64,000 nucleotides of DNA from assembly GCF_018275325.1 (NCBI RefSeq), contig NZ_JAGVQR010000003.1:186001-250000 (forward strand). The letters are read 5' to 3'. The notes beneath the pieces were generated by a model that saw nothing but the letters and a program-made list of their open reading frames with translations, had not been told where the DNA came from and made no database searches. This document shows, in pieces, positions 39,347-48,583 of the stretch (its first letter is position 1; every line of letters starts with the position of its first letter). The stretch comes from Nocardioides palaemonis. Its GTDB lineage: Bacteria; Actinomycetota; Actinomycetes; Propionibacteriales; Nocardioidaceae. A program made the position numbers and the translations under genes.

Positions 39347-40126
39347 TCAGGACACGAAGCGGCGCAGCACCTCGAGGAAGACGTCGGGGCGCTCGGAGTG
39401 CACCCAGTGGCCGGCGTCCTTGATGATGATCCGGCGGTTGCGCGGGAAGCGCCGGTCCATCTCCGGGGCGTGCTCGTCGGTGACGTAGTCCGAGCGCGAG
39501 CCGCCGATCCACAGCACCGGACCGTCGTACGACGCGTCGCCGAGCGCCTCGTCGGGCCAGCCGGCGAGCTCGTCCATGTGCCGCGCCAGCAGCTCGAGGT
39601 TGGGCTGCCAGTGCCAGCCGTCGTCGGTGCGGCGCAGGTTCTGCAGCAGGAAGCTGCGCACCGTGGGGTCGGGCACGGCGTCCGCCATGGCCGCGTCGGC
39701 GTCGCTGCGTCGTTCGAAGGAGGAGAGGTCCATGCCGCGCATGGTCCGGGTGTAGCCGATGAACTCCCGCCCGCTGTCGTAGGCGGCGGGGGCGATGTCC
39801 ACGACCGCCAGCCGCTCGACGAGCTGCGGATGGCGCAGCGCGAGGCACATGGCGATCTTGCCGCCCATCGAGTGCCCGACGAGCGCGACCGGCTCGTCAC
39901 CTCCCCAGGTCGACACGTCGGCGGCGACCAGGTCGGCCAGGTGCACGTAGTCGAAGGTCTCGGTCCACGGCGAGCGCCCGTGGTTGGGCATGTCGAGCAG
40001 CGTCACCCGGTGCTCGGTGCTGAGCGCCTTCGCGACCTGGGTCCAGTTCTTGCCCTGCCCGAAGAGGCCGTGGCAGAAGACGATGCGGCTCCCGGACTCG
40101 CCGAGCTCGGTGCGGTGCAGGCTCAC
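39347..40126 (-). CDS. Alpha/beta-hydrolase, YbfF-type esterase
   Basis: The 259-residue hydrolase has the oxyanion loop FCHGLFGQGKNW, the nucleophile elbow GHSMGGKIAM (Ser at about residue 86) and the late histidine in IIIKDAGHWVHSERP. The LLDMPNHGRSPWTETFDY stretch is typical of YbfF-like acyl-CoA or ester hydrolases. The substrate is unknown. Start: GTG at 40126. It converges with the CGNR gene, the stops being 18 nt apart. Confidence 0.9.
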   Translation of the reverse strand: MSLHRTELGESGSRIVFCHGLFGQGKNWTQVAKALSTEHRVTLLDMPNHGRSPWTETFDYVHLADLVAADVSTWGGDEPVALVGHSMGGKIAMCLALRHPQLVERLAVVDIAPAAYDSGREFIGYTRTMRGMDLSSFERRSDADAAMADAVPDPTVRSFLLQNLRRTDDGWHWQPNLELLARHMDELAGWPDEALGDASYDGPVLWIGGSRSDYVTDEHAPEMDRRFPRNRRIIIKDAGHWVHSERPDVFLEVLRRFVS

Positions 40127-40174
40127 CCGGTCATCCTCCCAGCAGCGAGGGCGCGGGCGACCGGCCGGGGTCGG

Positions 40175-40936
40175 TCAGAAGTCGAAGCCGTCGAACATGT
40201 CGCCGATGCCGTCGCCGATGCCGCCGAACAGGTCGCCGAGGCCCTCGCCGATCGCGCCGATGCCCTCGCCCAGGCCGTCGAAGCCGCCGCCGAACAGCAT
40301 GCCCATGAACATCCAGTCCATCGGCGAGAAGGCGCCGAAGTAGCCCTGGGCGTAGGGCTGGTAGGCACGTCCGCCCTGCCAGTAGGGCACCCGGCGCGAG
40401 CCGACCATCACCTTGCGGATGTCGGGCTCGGCGCCGGCACGCACCCGCTCGACGTCGAGCGCGCACGCCGGGACGTCACGCTGGGCCCCGCCCGGCGGGG
40501 TCCACGCGACGTCGGCGACCGAGAGCCCGTGGCGCGGGTCGAAGAAGCACGGCGGGCGCCGCGTCGGCAGCGGCTCCCCCGCCACCCGGGCCCGTACGCA
40601 CGCCATCGCGTAGCGACCGTCCTCGAGGATCTCCGTCACGTGCTTGACGTCCTCGGCGCGGGTCAGCCCGGCAGCCGCCGTCTTCGCGGACTCGTAGGAG
40701 TCGAGCGCGCGCTGGTAGTCGGCGTTCGCGCCCGCGTCGAGCTCGCTCCCGGCGAGGTCCATGTCGAGGTCCTGGAGCTCGACGCCGAGGGCGGTGACGT
40801 CCTCCTCCGCGAGCTTCTTGACCGGCGCGACCTCCGCCTCGACGCGCGCCAGCTCGCGCTTCTTGCTCGACCTCCCGGCCGCGACCGCCACCGCGGTCAG
40901 ACCGCCGAGCACGACCAGCACGAGCACGAGTTCCAT
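40175..40936 (-). CDS. Membrane-anchored protein with Gly-rich C-terminus, unknown function
   Basis: The 253-residue protein begins with one membrane anchor (MELVLVLVVLGGLTAVAVAA) and a helical stretch with coiled-coil character (REL, EAEVAPVKKLAEEDVTAL). The middle has cysteines (YAMACVRARV, PPCFFDPRHGLS, VPACALDVERV) and a conserved-looking VAWTPPGGAQRDVPACA. The end is a run of Gly, Phe, Met and Asp (FMGMLFGGGFDGLGEG and more). I do not recognise a family with a known role. A secreted or membrane-surface function is possible. Confidence 0.75.
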   Translation of the reverse strand: MELVLVLVVLGGLTAVAVAAGRSSKKRELARVEAEVAPVKKLAEEDVTALGVELQDLDMDLAGSELDAGANADYQRALDSYESAKTAAAGLTRAEDVKHVTEILEDGRYAMACVRARVAGEPLPTRRPPCFFDPRHGLSVADVAWTPPGGAQRDVPACALDVERVRAGAEPDIRKVMVGSRRVPYWQGGRAYQPYAQGYFGAFSPMDWMFMGMLFGGGFDGLGEGIGAIGEGLGDLFGGIGDGIGDMFDGFDF

Positions 40937-41064
40937 GCCCCCCAGCGTACGCAGCGGCGGCAACACAGAGCGGGCCGCACGTCGACCCCCGACGACGCGC
41001 GACCCGCTCCGAGACACGGCCGGCGCTCGGGGCCATCCCCTGTGCGGCCCCGTTGCTCCCGGCG

Positions 41065-41141
41065 TAGGAGAACACTCCCGCGGAACGCTGCGGCCCAGCA
41101 TCCGTAGTCCTACCTATCTCTCCTACGGAGGGCGATATGTT
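41065..41141 (+). promoter_or_regulatory. Promoter region of the LuxR-type regulator with inverted repeats
   Basis: CCGTAG (41102-41107) and CTACGG (41123-41128) form an inverted repeat. TCCTA occurs at 41108 and 41121, and its complement TAGGA at 41065. TATGTT (41136-41141) ends 6 nt before the GTG at 41148 and can serve as a -10. The repeats would sit over or next to the -35 region. The rest of the 211-nt gap (40937-41147) shows nothing else. Confidence 0.4.
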
Positions 41142-41147
41142 CAGGGC

Positions 41148-43571
41148 GTGCTCTCCCCCTGCCTCGGTCGTGACGACGTCCGGCTCGCGTTGAGCGAGGC
41201 GGTCGTCGAGTCGCGCTGGGTCACGGTCGTCGGGCCGCCCGGCAGCGGCAAGACGCTGCTGGTGCGCCACCTCGCGGAGGAGTCGCCGGCCGCCTGGGTC
41301 GACGCGCGCACCCTCCGCAGCCTCGACGAGGTGCTCGTCGCGGCGCTCGAGACGCTGGGGGCCGAGACGGCGCCCGGTGACAGCCTCGTCGGTGCGCTGG
41401 GGCGTGCCCTCGACACCCACGACGGCCTGCTGGTCCTCGACGGCCTCGACCTCGACGCCACGGCCGCCGGCCCCCTGCTGCAGTCGGTGCTCGAGAGCAC
41501 CAGCGACTCGCGGCTGGTCGTGACCGCTCTGGCCACGGCCGGCCAGCCCTACGAGTCGGTCGTGCGGGTCGGCCCGTTGCCGGTGCCCGCGCCGCGCGCG
41601 CCGCTGGAGGGCCCCGCCGTCGACCTCTTCCTGCGCCGGATCCGCGCGGCCGGTGGCCAGGCGGTCGACCTCGACGGCCAGGCCCACGAGGTACGCCGCC
41701 TGCTCAGCGCGACCGGCGGGCTGCCGCTGCTGATCGAGCAGGTGGCCGTCCAGAGCGCCCTCGTCGGGCTCAGCAACGCCATGTCGGCGGTCAGCCTCGA
41801 CCAGGCGGTCGACTCCGCGCACGGGCTGCTCGACCCCGACAGCGCGACCGCGCTGCGGCGGATCGGCCTGCTCGACTTCCCGGTCGGGATGGGCGTGCTC
41901 ACCCGGGTGCTCGGAGTCACCGCCGCCGAGGCTGCCGAGGTCGCCGGCAACCTGGTCCGTCGCAGCCTGCTGGAGGTCGACGGACGGGGCCGCTTCGACA
42001 TGCTGTCCCCGATCCGCGGCCGGGCCCGGGCGCTGGCCGACGACTCGGACGTCGCGGCAGTCGAGGACGGCCTGCTGGCCTGGGCCGAGGAGCACGCACC
42101 CGCGCACGACAACTACGGCGCCGCCGACGCGGAGTGGCTCCACGACCTGCCGGCCATGCGGCAGGCCGTCCTCACCGCCTGCGCCCGGCCGGAGTCCCGG
42201 GGGCAGGGCTACTCGGTGGCCAACCGGATCTTCTCCTCGCTCTACACCTCGATGCGGACCCGCGACGCCGTGGAGATCCTCGAGGGCGCGCTCGCCAGCG
42301 GTGACGGCCCGCCGGAGATCGGCGCCCAGATCGCCCGCCGGGCGGGGATCGCGGCCTCGGAGATGCGCGGCACCTACGAGGGGCTGTGGCTGCTCGCCCG
42401 CTCCGACGAGCACGCGTCGGCGGCGCCGAACCCCGACGAGCAGCTGTGCAAGACCGCGTCGATCCGCGCCGAGATGCACCTCGACGCGGGCGACCTGGCC
42501 AGCGCCGAGACCGAGGCCCGGCGAGCGATCGAGCTCGACCCGGACGGCTCCATCAGCCGCCAGGCCACCCGCACGCTCGCCGACGTCTACGCCTCCCAGG
42601 GCCGCTTCGCGGAGGCCACCCGGGCGATCGCCGAGGCCATGCCGGCCCGGATCACCAACGACGAGCGCTGGATCGACCTGTCGCTGCGCACCCTGCTGGC
42701 GCGCATCGCGCTCGAGCAGGGACGGATCGCCGAGGCCGTCGCCGGCACCCGCGCCGTGGTGGCCGAGGCGCGTCAGCTCGCCGAGGACCGGGTGGGGCTG
42801 CTGGCCGAGACCCTGCTGCGTGGCGTCGACCCGACATGGGTGCCGACGCCGGTCGACCGGCAGTCGCTGCCGTGGGCGGTGCGGCTGCCCGTGCTCGCCC
42901 AGGACGGCCGTGACCTCCTCACGCGCGGGGACGTGCGCCAGGCGGCGGGCCTGGCCGCCGACGTGGTGGCCCTCGCCGACTCCGCGCGGCTCGGCCGCGA
43001 CGGGGTCGAGGCCCGACTCCTGCTCGGACGCGCGCTGGTCCAGCTCGGTGACCTCGAGCAGGCGACGACGACCTACCTCACCGCGCTCGACGACTGCCGC
43101 ACGATGGGCCTGCCGCTGCGCGGCGCCGACGTGCTCGACGGCCTCGCCGGCGTCGCCCGCGCCCGCGAGCTGCCCGAGGCGCGGCTGCTGGCCGCGGCGG
43201 CCTTCGCGCTCCGCGCGCCGCGCATGGCCGTGCGGTGGGGCTACTCGGCCGACTTCGACGTCGCGCCGGCCCCGTCCGCCCCGCAGGGATGGCTCGACGG
43301 CGCCGACCTCTCCGCCGACGTCGTCGCCCCGGTGACAGCGATCTTCCACCGCCCGGCCTCGGCACCACCGTCGGTGCTCGACGCCCTGACCGCTGCCGAG
43401 CGACAGGTCGCCGAGCGGGTCGCGCACGGGCTGACCAGCCGACGCATCGCCGAGGAGCTCTTCGTGTCCCCGCGGACCGTCGACGCCCACCTCACCCACA
43501 TCTACCGCAAGCTCGACATCAACAGCCGCGCGCGGCTCGCGGCGCTGGTGATCGAGCAGTCCGCACGCTGA
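41148..43571 (+). CDS. Large LuxR-family ATPase regulator (LAL/STAND type)
   Basis: The 807-residue protein has a Walker A at about residues 28-37 (VVGPPGSGKTLLV) and Walker B at about 105 (GLLVLDGLDLD). A middle region of helical TPR-like repeats runs from about 400 to 700 (AGDLASAETEARRAIELDPD). The C-terminal LuxR/FixJ helix-turn-helix is at about 745-800 (LTAAERQVAERVAHGLTSRR, VSPRTVDAHLTHIYRKL). STAND regulators of this build bind ATP and an inducer, then activate transcription. Targets are unknown; the repeats at its own promoter suggest autoregulation. Confidence 0.9.
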   Translation: MLSPCLGRDDVRLALSEAVVESRWVTVVGPPGSGKTLLVRHLAEESPAAWVDARTLRSLDEVLVAALETLGAETAPGDSLVGALGRALDTHDGLLVLDGLDLDATAAGPLLQSVLESTSDSRLVVTALATAGQPYESVVRVGPLPVPAPRAPLEGPAVDLFLRRIRAAGGQAVDLDGQAHEVRRLLSATGGLPLLIEQVAVQSALVGLSNAMSAVSLDQAVDSAHGLLDPDSATALRRIGLLDFPVGMGVLTRVLGVTAAEAAEVAGNLVRRSLLEVDGRGRFDMLSPIRGRARALADDSDVAAVEDGLLAWAEEHAPAHDNYGAADAEWLHDLPAMRQAVLTACARPESRGQGYSVANRIFSSLYTSMRTRDAVEILEGALASGDGPPEIGAQIARRAGIAASEMRGTYEGLWLLARSDEHASAAPNPDEQLCKTASIRAEMHLDAGDLASAETEARRAIELDPDGSISRQATRTLADVYASQGRFAEATRAIAEAMPARITNDERWIDLSLRTLLARIALEQGRIAEAVAGTRAVVAEARQLAEDRVGLLAETLLRGVDPTWVPTPVDRQSLPWAVRLPVLAQDGRDLLTRGDVRQAAGLAADVVALADSARLGRDGVEARLLLGRALVQLGDLEQATTTYLTALDDCRTMGLPLRGADVLDGLAGVARARELPEARLLAAAAFALRAPRMAVRWGYSADFDVAPAPSAPQGWLDGADLSADVVAPVTAIFHRPASAPPSVLDALTAAERQVAERVAHGLTSRRIAEELFVSPRTVDAHLTHIYRKLDINSRARLAALVIEQSAR

Positions 43572-43611
43572 GGCCTCCCCGGGTGTCGGTGGGTGCGGGC
43601 AGGATGCCGGC

Positions 43612-44073
43612 ATGAGCCGGACCATCCAGGTGACCTTCGACGCCCACGACCCCGAGCAGCTGTCCCGCTTCTGGGCGGCCGCGACCGGATACGTCAACCC
43701 GCCGCCGCCGGGCCGCGAGCCCGAGCCGGGCCAGGACGTCTTCGCGGCGTGGCACGCCTTCCTGGCCGACGTCGGCGTCCCGGAGTCGGAGTGGAACTCC
43801 GCGTCCGCCGCGCAGGACCCCGACGGCGTCGGGCCGCGCCTGTTCTTCCAGCGCGTGCCCGAGGACGCAGCCGGCAAGAACCGCGTCCATCTCGACCTGC
43901 GCGCCGCACCCGGGCTCGAGGGCGAGGAGCGGATGGCCGCGCTGGAGGCCGAGGCCGAGCGCCTGGTCGGGCTCGGGGCCACGCGCGTCGAGCGTCACGA
44001 GCCCGCACCGCCGATGACCCTGGGGCACCTCGTGATGACCGACCCCGAGGGCAACGTGTTCTGCCTCGACTGA
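43612..44073 (+). CDS. VOC-family (glyoxalase-like) protein
   Basis: The 153-residue protein is a single-chain glyoxalase-like fold: TIQVTFDAHDPEQLSRFWAA at the start, RLFFQRVPEDAAGKNRVHLD in the middle and HLVMTDPEGNVFCLD at the end. These are the marks of the Glyoxalase_6 group, whose members are usually small-molecule binding or resistance proteins. It follows the LuxR gene by 40 nt; a functional link is not proven. Confidence 0.88.
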   Translation: MSRTIQVTFDAHDPEQLSRFWAAATGYVNPPPPGREPEPGQDVFAAWHAFLADVGVPESEWNSASAAQDPDGVGPRLFFQRVPEDAAGKNRVHLDLRAAPGLEGEERMAALEAEAERLVGLGATRVERHEPAPPMTLGHLVMTDPEGNVFCLD

Positions 44074-44083
44074 CGCGACCCGC

Positions 44084-45892
44084 TCAGCGCGCGCCGTAGT
44101 CGCGGAACCCGCGACCGGTCTTGCGGCCGAGGTAGCCGGCGGTGACCAGGTGCTCCAGCAGCGGCGCCGGCGCGAAGCCCGGCTCGCGGAACTCGAGGTA
44201 GAGCTCGCGCTGGATGGCCAGCGACACGTCGTTGCCGACCACGTCGAGCAGCTCGAAGGGCCCCATCGGGAGCGCACAGCCCTGCTTCATCGCGGTGTCG
44301 ATGTCGTCGGCGGTCGCGTAGTGCGCCTCGAGCATCTTGACCGCGTCGTTGAGGTAGGGGAAGAGCAGCGCGTTGACGATGAAGCCGGAGCGGTCGCCAC
44401 AGCGCACGCCGACCTTGCCGACCTTCTCGCACAGCGCGAGCACGGTCTCGGTGACGGCCTCGTCGGTGGCGACGGTCGAGACCACCTCGACCAGCTTCAT
44501 GATCGCGGCAGGGTTGAAGAAGTGCATGCCGATCACGTCCTGCGGACGCGAGGTCACCTTCGCCATCGCGATGATCGGCAGCGAGGAGGTGGTGGTCGCG
44601 AGGATCGCGCCGGCCCCTCCCCGGCCACCGGTGCAGATCTCGTCGAGGTTCTCGAACAGCGTGGTCTTGACCGCGAGGTCCTCCGCGATCGCCTCCACCA
44701 CCAGGTCGACGTCGCGGAGGTCGTCGAGCGACGTGGTGCCGCGGACCCGGCCGAGCACCTCGGCCTTCTGCTCCTCGGTCGCACGACCACGCTGGATCTG
44801 CTTGTCGAAGTTCTTCGTGATGGTCGTGACGACCCCGTCGACCTTGTCCTGGCTGCGGCCGGTGAACAGCACGTCGTGGCCGGCCTTGGCGAAGACCTCG
44901 ACGATGCCCGCAGCCATGGTGCCGGTGCCGACGACGCCGACCAGCCGCACGTCGTGGTGCAGCCGCGGCTTGTCGTCCTCGCTGGGGGTGTGGGCGTCGG
45001 CGACGACGACCGGCGAGTCGGGCGCCTCATAGGTGTAGAAGCCGCGGCCCGACTTGCGACCGAGCAGGCCCGCGGTGACGTACTGCTTGAGGATCGGCGC
45101 CGGCGCGTGCAGGCGGTCGCGGCCCTGCTTGTACATCGTGTCGAGGATCTCGTAGGCGGTGTCGAGGCCGATCAGGTCGAGCAGCGCGAGCGGGCCCATC
45201 GGGTAGCCGCAGCCGAACCGCATCGCGGCGTCGATGTCCTCGCGGGAGGCGTACTTGCCCTCGTACATCGAGACCGCGTGGTTGAGGTAGCCGAAGAGCA
45301 GGGTGTTGGCGATGAAGCCGGCCTTGTCGCCGCAGACGACGGGGTTCTTGCCCAGGCTGCGCAGCAGCGCCTGCACGTCGGCGAGCACATCCGGCTCGGT
45401 GACGACCGTGCGGATGATCTCCACGAGGTTCTGCACGGGCGCGGGGTTGAAGAAGTGGACGCCCACGACGCGGCCCGGCTTGGCGTTGGCGGTGGAGATC
45501 TCGGTGACGCTCAGCGACGATGTGTTCGTGGCCAGCACCGCGTCCGGGCGCACGATGTCGTCGAGGGAACGGAAGATCGACTTCTTGACCTCGAGGGACT
45601 CCACGACCGCCTCGACGACGAGGTCCGCCGCCGACAGCGCCGCCATGTCGGTGGTGAGGGTGATCCGGCCGAGCAGCTCGTCGGCCTGCTCCTGGGTGAG
45701 CTTCTCGCGCTTGACCGCGCGGCCCGTGGAGTGCTCGAGGTGCTGACGGCCGCGCTCGAGGCCGACCTCGTTCTGCTCGACACCGATGACGGCGAAGCCG
45801 TTGCGGGCGAAGACCTCGGCGATGCCGGCACCCATGGTGCCGAGGCCGATCACGCCGACGGTGGAGAACTCACGGGTAGCCGTCTCAGTCAT
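44084..45892 (-). CDS. Tandem-duplicated 3-hydroxyacyl-CoA dehydrogenase (two full modules)
   Basis: The 602-residue chain holds two complete 3-hydroxybutyryl-CoA dehydrogenase modules, about 1-290 and 310-602. Each has an NAD loop (GVIGLGTMGAGIAEVFARNG; GVVGTGTMAAGIVEVFAKAG), catalytic Ser and His (NTSSLSV with GVHFFNPAP; TTSSLPI with GMHFFNPAA), the late Asn helix (GFIANTLLFGYLNHA; GFIVNALLFPYLNDA) and a terminal GRKSGRGFYTY or GRKTGRGFRDY. Both look catalytically intact. Probable role: oxidation of 3-hydroxyacyl-CoA, or reduction of acetoacetyl-CoA toward crotonyl-CoA for Ccr. Starts at ATG 45892. Confidence 0.94.
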   Translation of the reverse strand: MTETATREFSTVGVIGLGTMGAGIAEVFARNGFAVIGVEQNEVGLERGRQHLEHSTGRAVKREKLTQEQADELLGRITLTTDMAALSAADLVVEAVVESLEVKKSIFRSLDDIVRPDAVLATNTSSLSVTEISTANAKPGRVVGVHFFNPAPVQNLVEIIRTVVTEPDVLADVQALLRSLGKNPVVCGDKAGFIANTLLFGYLNHAVSMYEGKYASREDIDAAMRFGCGYPMGPLALLDLIGLDTAYEILDTMYKQGRDRLHAPAPILKQYVTAGLLGRKSGRGFYTYEAPDSPVVVADAHTPSEDDKPRLHHDVRLVGVVGTGTMAAGIVEVFAKAGHDVLFTGRSQDKVDGVVTTITKNFDKQIQRGRATEEQKAEVLGRVRGTTSLDDLRDVDLVVEAIAEDLAVKTTLFENLDEICTGGRGGAGAILATTTSSLPIIAMAKVTSRPQDVIGMHFFNPAAIMKLVEVVSTVATDEAVTETVLALCEKVGKVGVRCGDRSGFIVNALLFPYLNDAVKMLEAHYATADDIDTAMKQGCALPMGPFELLDVVGNDVSLAIQRELYLEFREPGFAPAPLLEHLVTAGYLGRKTGRGFRDYGAR

Positions 45893-45938
45893 GGACGCAT
45901 GCTCCCACGGCGCCCGGCGCTCGGGGATGTGGGGAGCG

Positions 45939-46799
45939 TCACTCCTCCGGGGCACGCCCCGCGTAGAGACCGCGCAGCAGGCCGTGCCCGAACTCCTCGA
46001 AGTCCTCGTCGCCCACCTGGTGCGCCCAGGTCGCGGTGCCGACCGCGACCCCCACCTGCTCGTAGCGCCAGGTGCGCGGCTCGCGCGGGTCACGTCCGTA
46101 GCCCTCGAAGAAGGCGGTCGCGAGCGCGGGGTCCCGGGCGAAGTCCTGGTTGGACAGGCGGCTGAAGTCCTCCTCGACCGGACGCAGGTCGGCCCGCCCG
46201 AAGTCGATCGCGCGCACCGTCGGTCCGTCGACGAGCCAGTTGCGCGGCTGCCAGTCGCCGTGCGTCGGCACGACGGTCGCCGGTCCGCCGGCCCAGGTGT
46301 CGAGCTCGGCCCGCACCTGCTCCTCGATCGCCGGGGCGATCCGGTGCACCGAGTCCAGGCCGCGCCGGACCCGGTCGCGCAGCCGGTCGTACCAGGTGTC
46401 GTCCACCTGCGCGTGCTGGGCGTGGAAGCGGGCGATGAGCGCCCCTGCCTGCCGGTAGGTCTCCGGGTCGTCCTGGGCCTCGGTCCCCTCGACCAGGCGC
46501 CCCGGAAGGTGGTCGGTCACCAGCAGCCTGGCCTCGACGTCCGCGTGGCGCAGCGCCGCCGCGTGCCCGGACGCCACCCACGGCCCGGTCCACTCCCGGT
46601 GTGCCCGGATCTCACGGGCGATGTGGTGGTCGGTGGGACCGCCTGCCTTGACCATCCAGGTGCGACCGCTGCTGGTGACCTCCAGCACCCGTGTCTCGAC
46701 CAGGCCCCAGCTGTGGTCGGCCACGACGGCGAGCCCTGGCAGCCACTCCTCGAGCAGGGCGCGCTGGTGCTCGTCGAGTCGCGCGAGCGGGTCGCTCAC
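45939..46799 (-). CDS. Aminoglycoside-phosphotransferase-family kinase
   Basis: The 286-residue protein kinase-like fold has the catalytic loop H180-G-D182 with N187 (PTHGDWQPRNWLV) and the metal-binding D199 (RAIDFGRADLRP). The lysine of the small lobe is in RTWMVKAGGP. The substrate is unknown; the family also contains macrolide, choline and small-molecule kinases. Its GTG overlaps the stop of the GNAT-MOSC gene (GTGA), so they are one operon. Confidence 0.9.
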   Translation of the reverse strand: MSDPLARLDEHQRALLEEWLPGLAVVADHSWGLVETRVLEVTSSGRTWMVKAGGPTDHHIAREIRAHREWTGPWVASGHAAALRHADVEARLLVTDHLPGRLVEGTEAQDDPETYRQAGALIARFHAQHAQVDDTWYDRLRDRVRRGLDSVHRIAPAIEEQVRAELDTWAGGPATVVPTHGDWQPRNWLVDGPTVRAIDFGRADLRPVEEDFSRLSNQDFARDPALATAFFEGYGRDPREPRTWRYEQVGVAVGTATWAHQVGDEDFEEFGHGLLRGLYAGRAPEE

Positions 46800-47872
46800 G
46801 GGCGAACCACGACGACGTCGTCCCCGGGTCGCACCGGCCCGGGTCGCACCACCCTGGCGCACAGCCCGCGCAGCCGCCGCGGCTTGCCCTCCGGCCCGTT
46901 GACGAAGGTCATCGCGTCCTTGCCGAAGCGGGCGATGAACTTCCCGCAGCCGTTGTGCGGCTGGTCGGTCACCACGATGACGGCGCCGTCGGGTCCGCCG
47001 AGGTGCAGCTCGGTCCCCACTGGCAGGTTGTCGTGTGACAGGTCGAGGTCGAGGAACATCTGGTCGCCGGCGAGGGCCTCGCGCGCCGGGTCCTGGGCGA
47101 GGAACTCGACGAGGCGGTGGTTCATCAGGTTGAGCTGCATGTCCGGGTGGGCGGTCCCGTCGGGGGTGCGCCGGCTGCCGCGCTGCGACCACGTGTCGCC
47201 GACGAGCCCCTCGGCGAGGTCGAGGTGCCCGACCTCCAGCACCTCGCGCTCCCCCGGGGCCGGACGGCGTACGACCGTGCGCAGGGTCCCGACGTCGCGG
47301 GGCGACGCGTCGAGCGTCGGGAGGAAGGCGGCGAGGTCGGCGGCCGAGCGGTGCGGGCGCAGCGTCCGCCGCATCCAGGTCCGCCGACCGTGGCGACCCA
47401 GGCCGAGCCGCTCCTCCTCGTCCGAGATCTCCTGCTGCTGGGCGGTGAGCGGGTCGTCGGCGGCGAACTCCACGAACCCGTGGCGGGCGTAGAAGGGCCC
47501 GTTCCACGCGATCTCGGCGTACGTCGTCAGGGTCAGCGAGCCGTGCCCCTTGAGGGTCGCCCGCTCGGCCGCCGCCTCGAGCAGCGCGGCCCCGATCCCC
47601 CGGCGGCCGTGGTCGGGGTGCACCGAGATCTGGGCGAGGTGGGCGTGACCGACCAGGTCGACGACGTGGGCGAAGCCGATCGCCGGGTCGCCGGCGACCA
47701 GGACGAACCCGGGCTGCTCCGCGCGCCACTGCCCGCTCGGCGCCGGCGAGGCGAGCGCGTCGCCGGTGAGGTCGCCGAGGACCTCCTCGAACATCGGGAG
47801 CCCGGCGTCCTCGATCGCGGCGAGGAGCGGCAGGTCGCGCGCGCGGGCCGGACGTACTGCGTGGTCGGTCAC
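46796..47872 (-). CDS. GNAT acetyltransferase - MOSC domain fusion
   Basis: Residues 1-172 are a GNAT domain ([20 protein letters not shown] is the acetyl-CoA loop, [15 protein letters not shown] the last strands). Residues about 195-358 are a MOSC domain: [20 protein letters not shown], then [15 protein letters not shown] with C309, the conserved cysteine of MOSC proteins that handle sulfur carried on molybdenum cofactor or bind molybdopterin-type ligands. The combination in one chain is unusual. Starts at a GTG; coupled to the downstream kinase gene. Confidence 0.88.
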   Translation of the reverse strand: MTDHAVRPARARDLPLLAAIEDAGLPMFEEVLGDLTGDALASPAPSGQWRAEQPGFVLVAGDPAIGFAHVVDLVGHAHLAQISVHPDHGRRGIGAALLEAAAERATLKGHGSLTLTTYAEIAWNGPFYARHGFVEFAADDPLTAQQQEISDEEERLGLGRHGRRTWMRRTLRPHRSAADLAAFLPTLDASPRDVGTLRTVVRRPAPGEREVLEVGHLDLAEGLVGDTWSQRGSRRTPDGTAHPDMQLNLMNHRLVEFLAQDPAREALAGDQMFLDLDLSHDNLPVGTELHLGGPDGAVIVVTDQPHNGCGKFIARFGKDAMTFVNGPEGKPRRLRGLCARVVRPGPVRPGDDVVVVRP

Positions 47873-47882
47873 GGCGCCACTG

Positions 47883-47888
47883 TAGATT
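47883..47888 (+). promoter_or_regulatory. -10 box, leaderless nucS start
   Basis: TAGATT ends 8 nt before the GTG of nucS; no ribosome site is present. Confidence 0.5.
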
Positions 47889-47896
47889 CCCCCGAC

Positions 47897-48583
47897 GTGA
47901 GGATCGTCGTAGCCACGTGCCAGGTCGACTACGCGGGACGTCTCTCGGCGCACCTGCCGATGGCCACGCGGGTGCTGATGCTGAAGAACGACGGCTCGGT
48001 GCTGATCCACTCCGACGGCGGGTCCTACAAGCCGCTCAACTGGATGTCGCCGCCCTGCACGGTCCGTGAGGGCACCTCCGAGGACGGTCGGGCCGAGTGG
48101 CTGGTGTCGGCCACGAAGTCCGACGACACCCTGCGGATCCTCATCGACGAGGTCCTCCACGACACCTCCCACGACCTCGGCGTCGACCCCGGTCTGCAGA
48201 AGGACGGCGTCGAGAAGCACCTGCAGGAGCTGCTCGCCGAGCACCCGGCCACGCTCGCCGAGGGTCTCACCCTCGTGCGGCGCGAGTTCATGACCGCGAT
48301 CGGACCCGTCGACCTGATGTGCCGCGACGCCGACGGCCTGTCGGTCGCGGTGGAGATCAAGCGCCGGGGTGAGATCGACGGCGTCGAGCAGCTCACCCGC
48401 TACCTCGAGCTGCTCAACCGCGACCCGCTGCTCAGCGCCAAGGGGCCGGTCCGCGGCATCTTCGCCGCCCAGGAGATCAAGCCCCAGGCGCGCGTGCTCG
48501 CGACCGACCGTGGCATCGCCTGCGCGCTCGTCGACTACGACGCGCTGCGCGGCATGGACGACGCCGAGCACCGGCTGTTCTAG
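47897..48583 (+). CDS. nucS: Endonuclease NucS (mismatch repair)
   Basis: The 228-residue protein starts [20 protein letters not shown], as actinobacterial NucS does. The nuclease core has D139 (GPVDLMCRD) and E153-x-K155 ([13 protein letters not shown]), the PD-(D/E)xK site, preceded by the VREGTSEDG region of the N-terminal domain. NucS replaces MutS/MutL in actinomycetes and cuts mismatched DNA with the sliding clamp. The usual C-terminal clamp-binding tail is short here (DDAEHRLF). The stop shares CTAG with the opposite gene. Confidence 0.95.
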   Translation: MRIVVATCQVDYAGRLSAHLPMATRVLMLKNDGSVLIHSDGGSYKPLNWMSPPCTVREGTSEDGRAEWLVSATKSDDTLRILIDEVLHDTSHDLGVDPGLQKDGVEKHLQELLAEHPATLAEGLTLVRREFMTAIGPVDLMCRDADGLSVAVEIKRRGEIDGVEQLTRYLELLNRDPLLSAKGPVRGIFAAQEIKPQARVLATDRGIACALVDYDALRGMDDAEHRLF

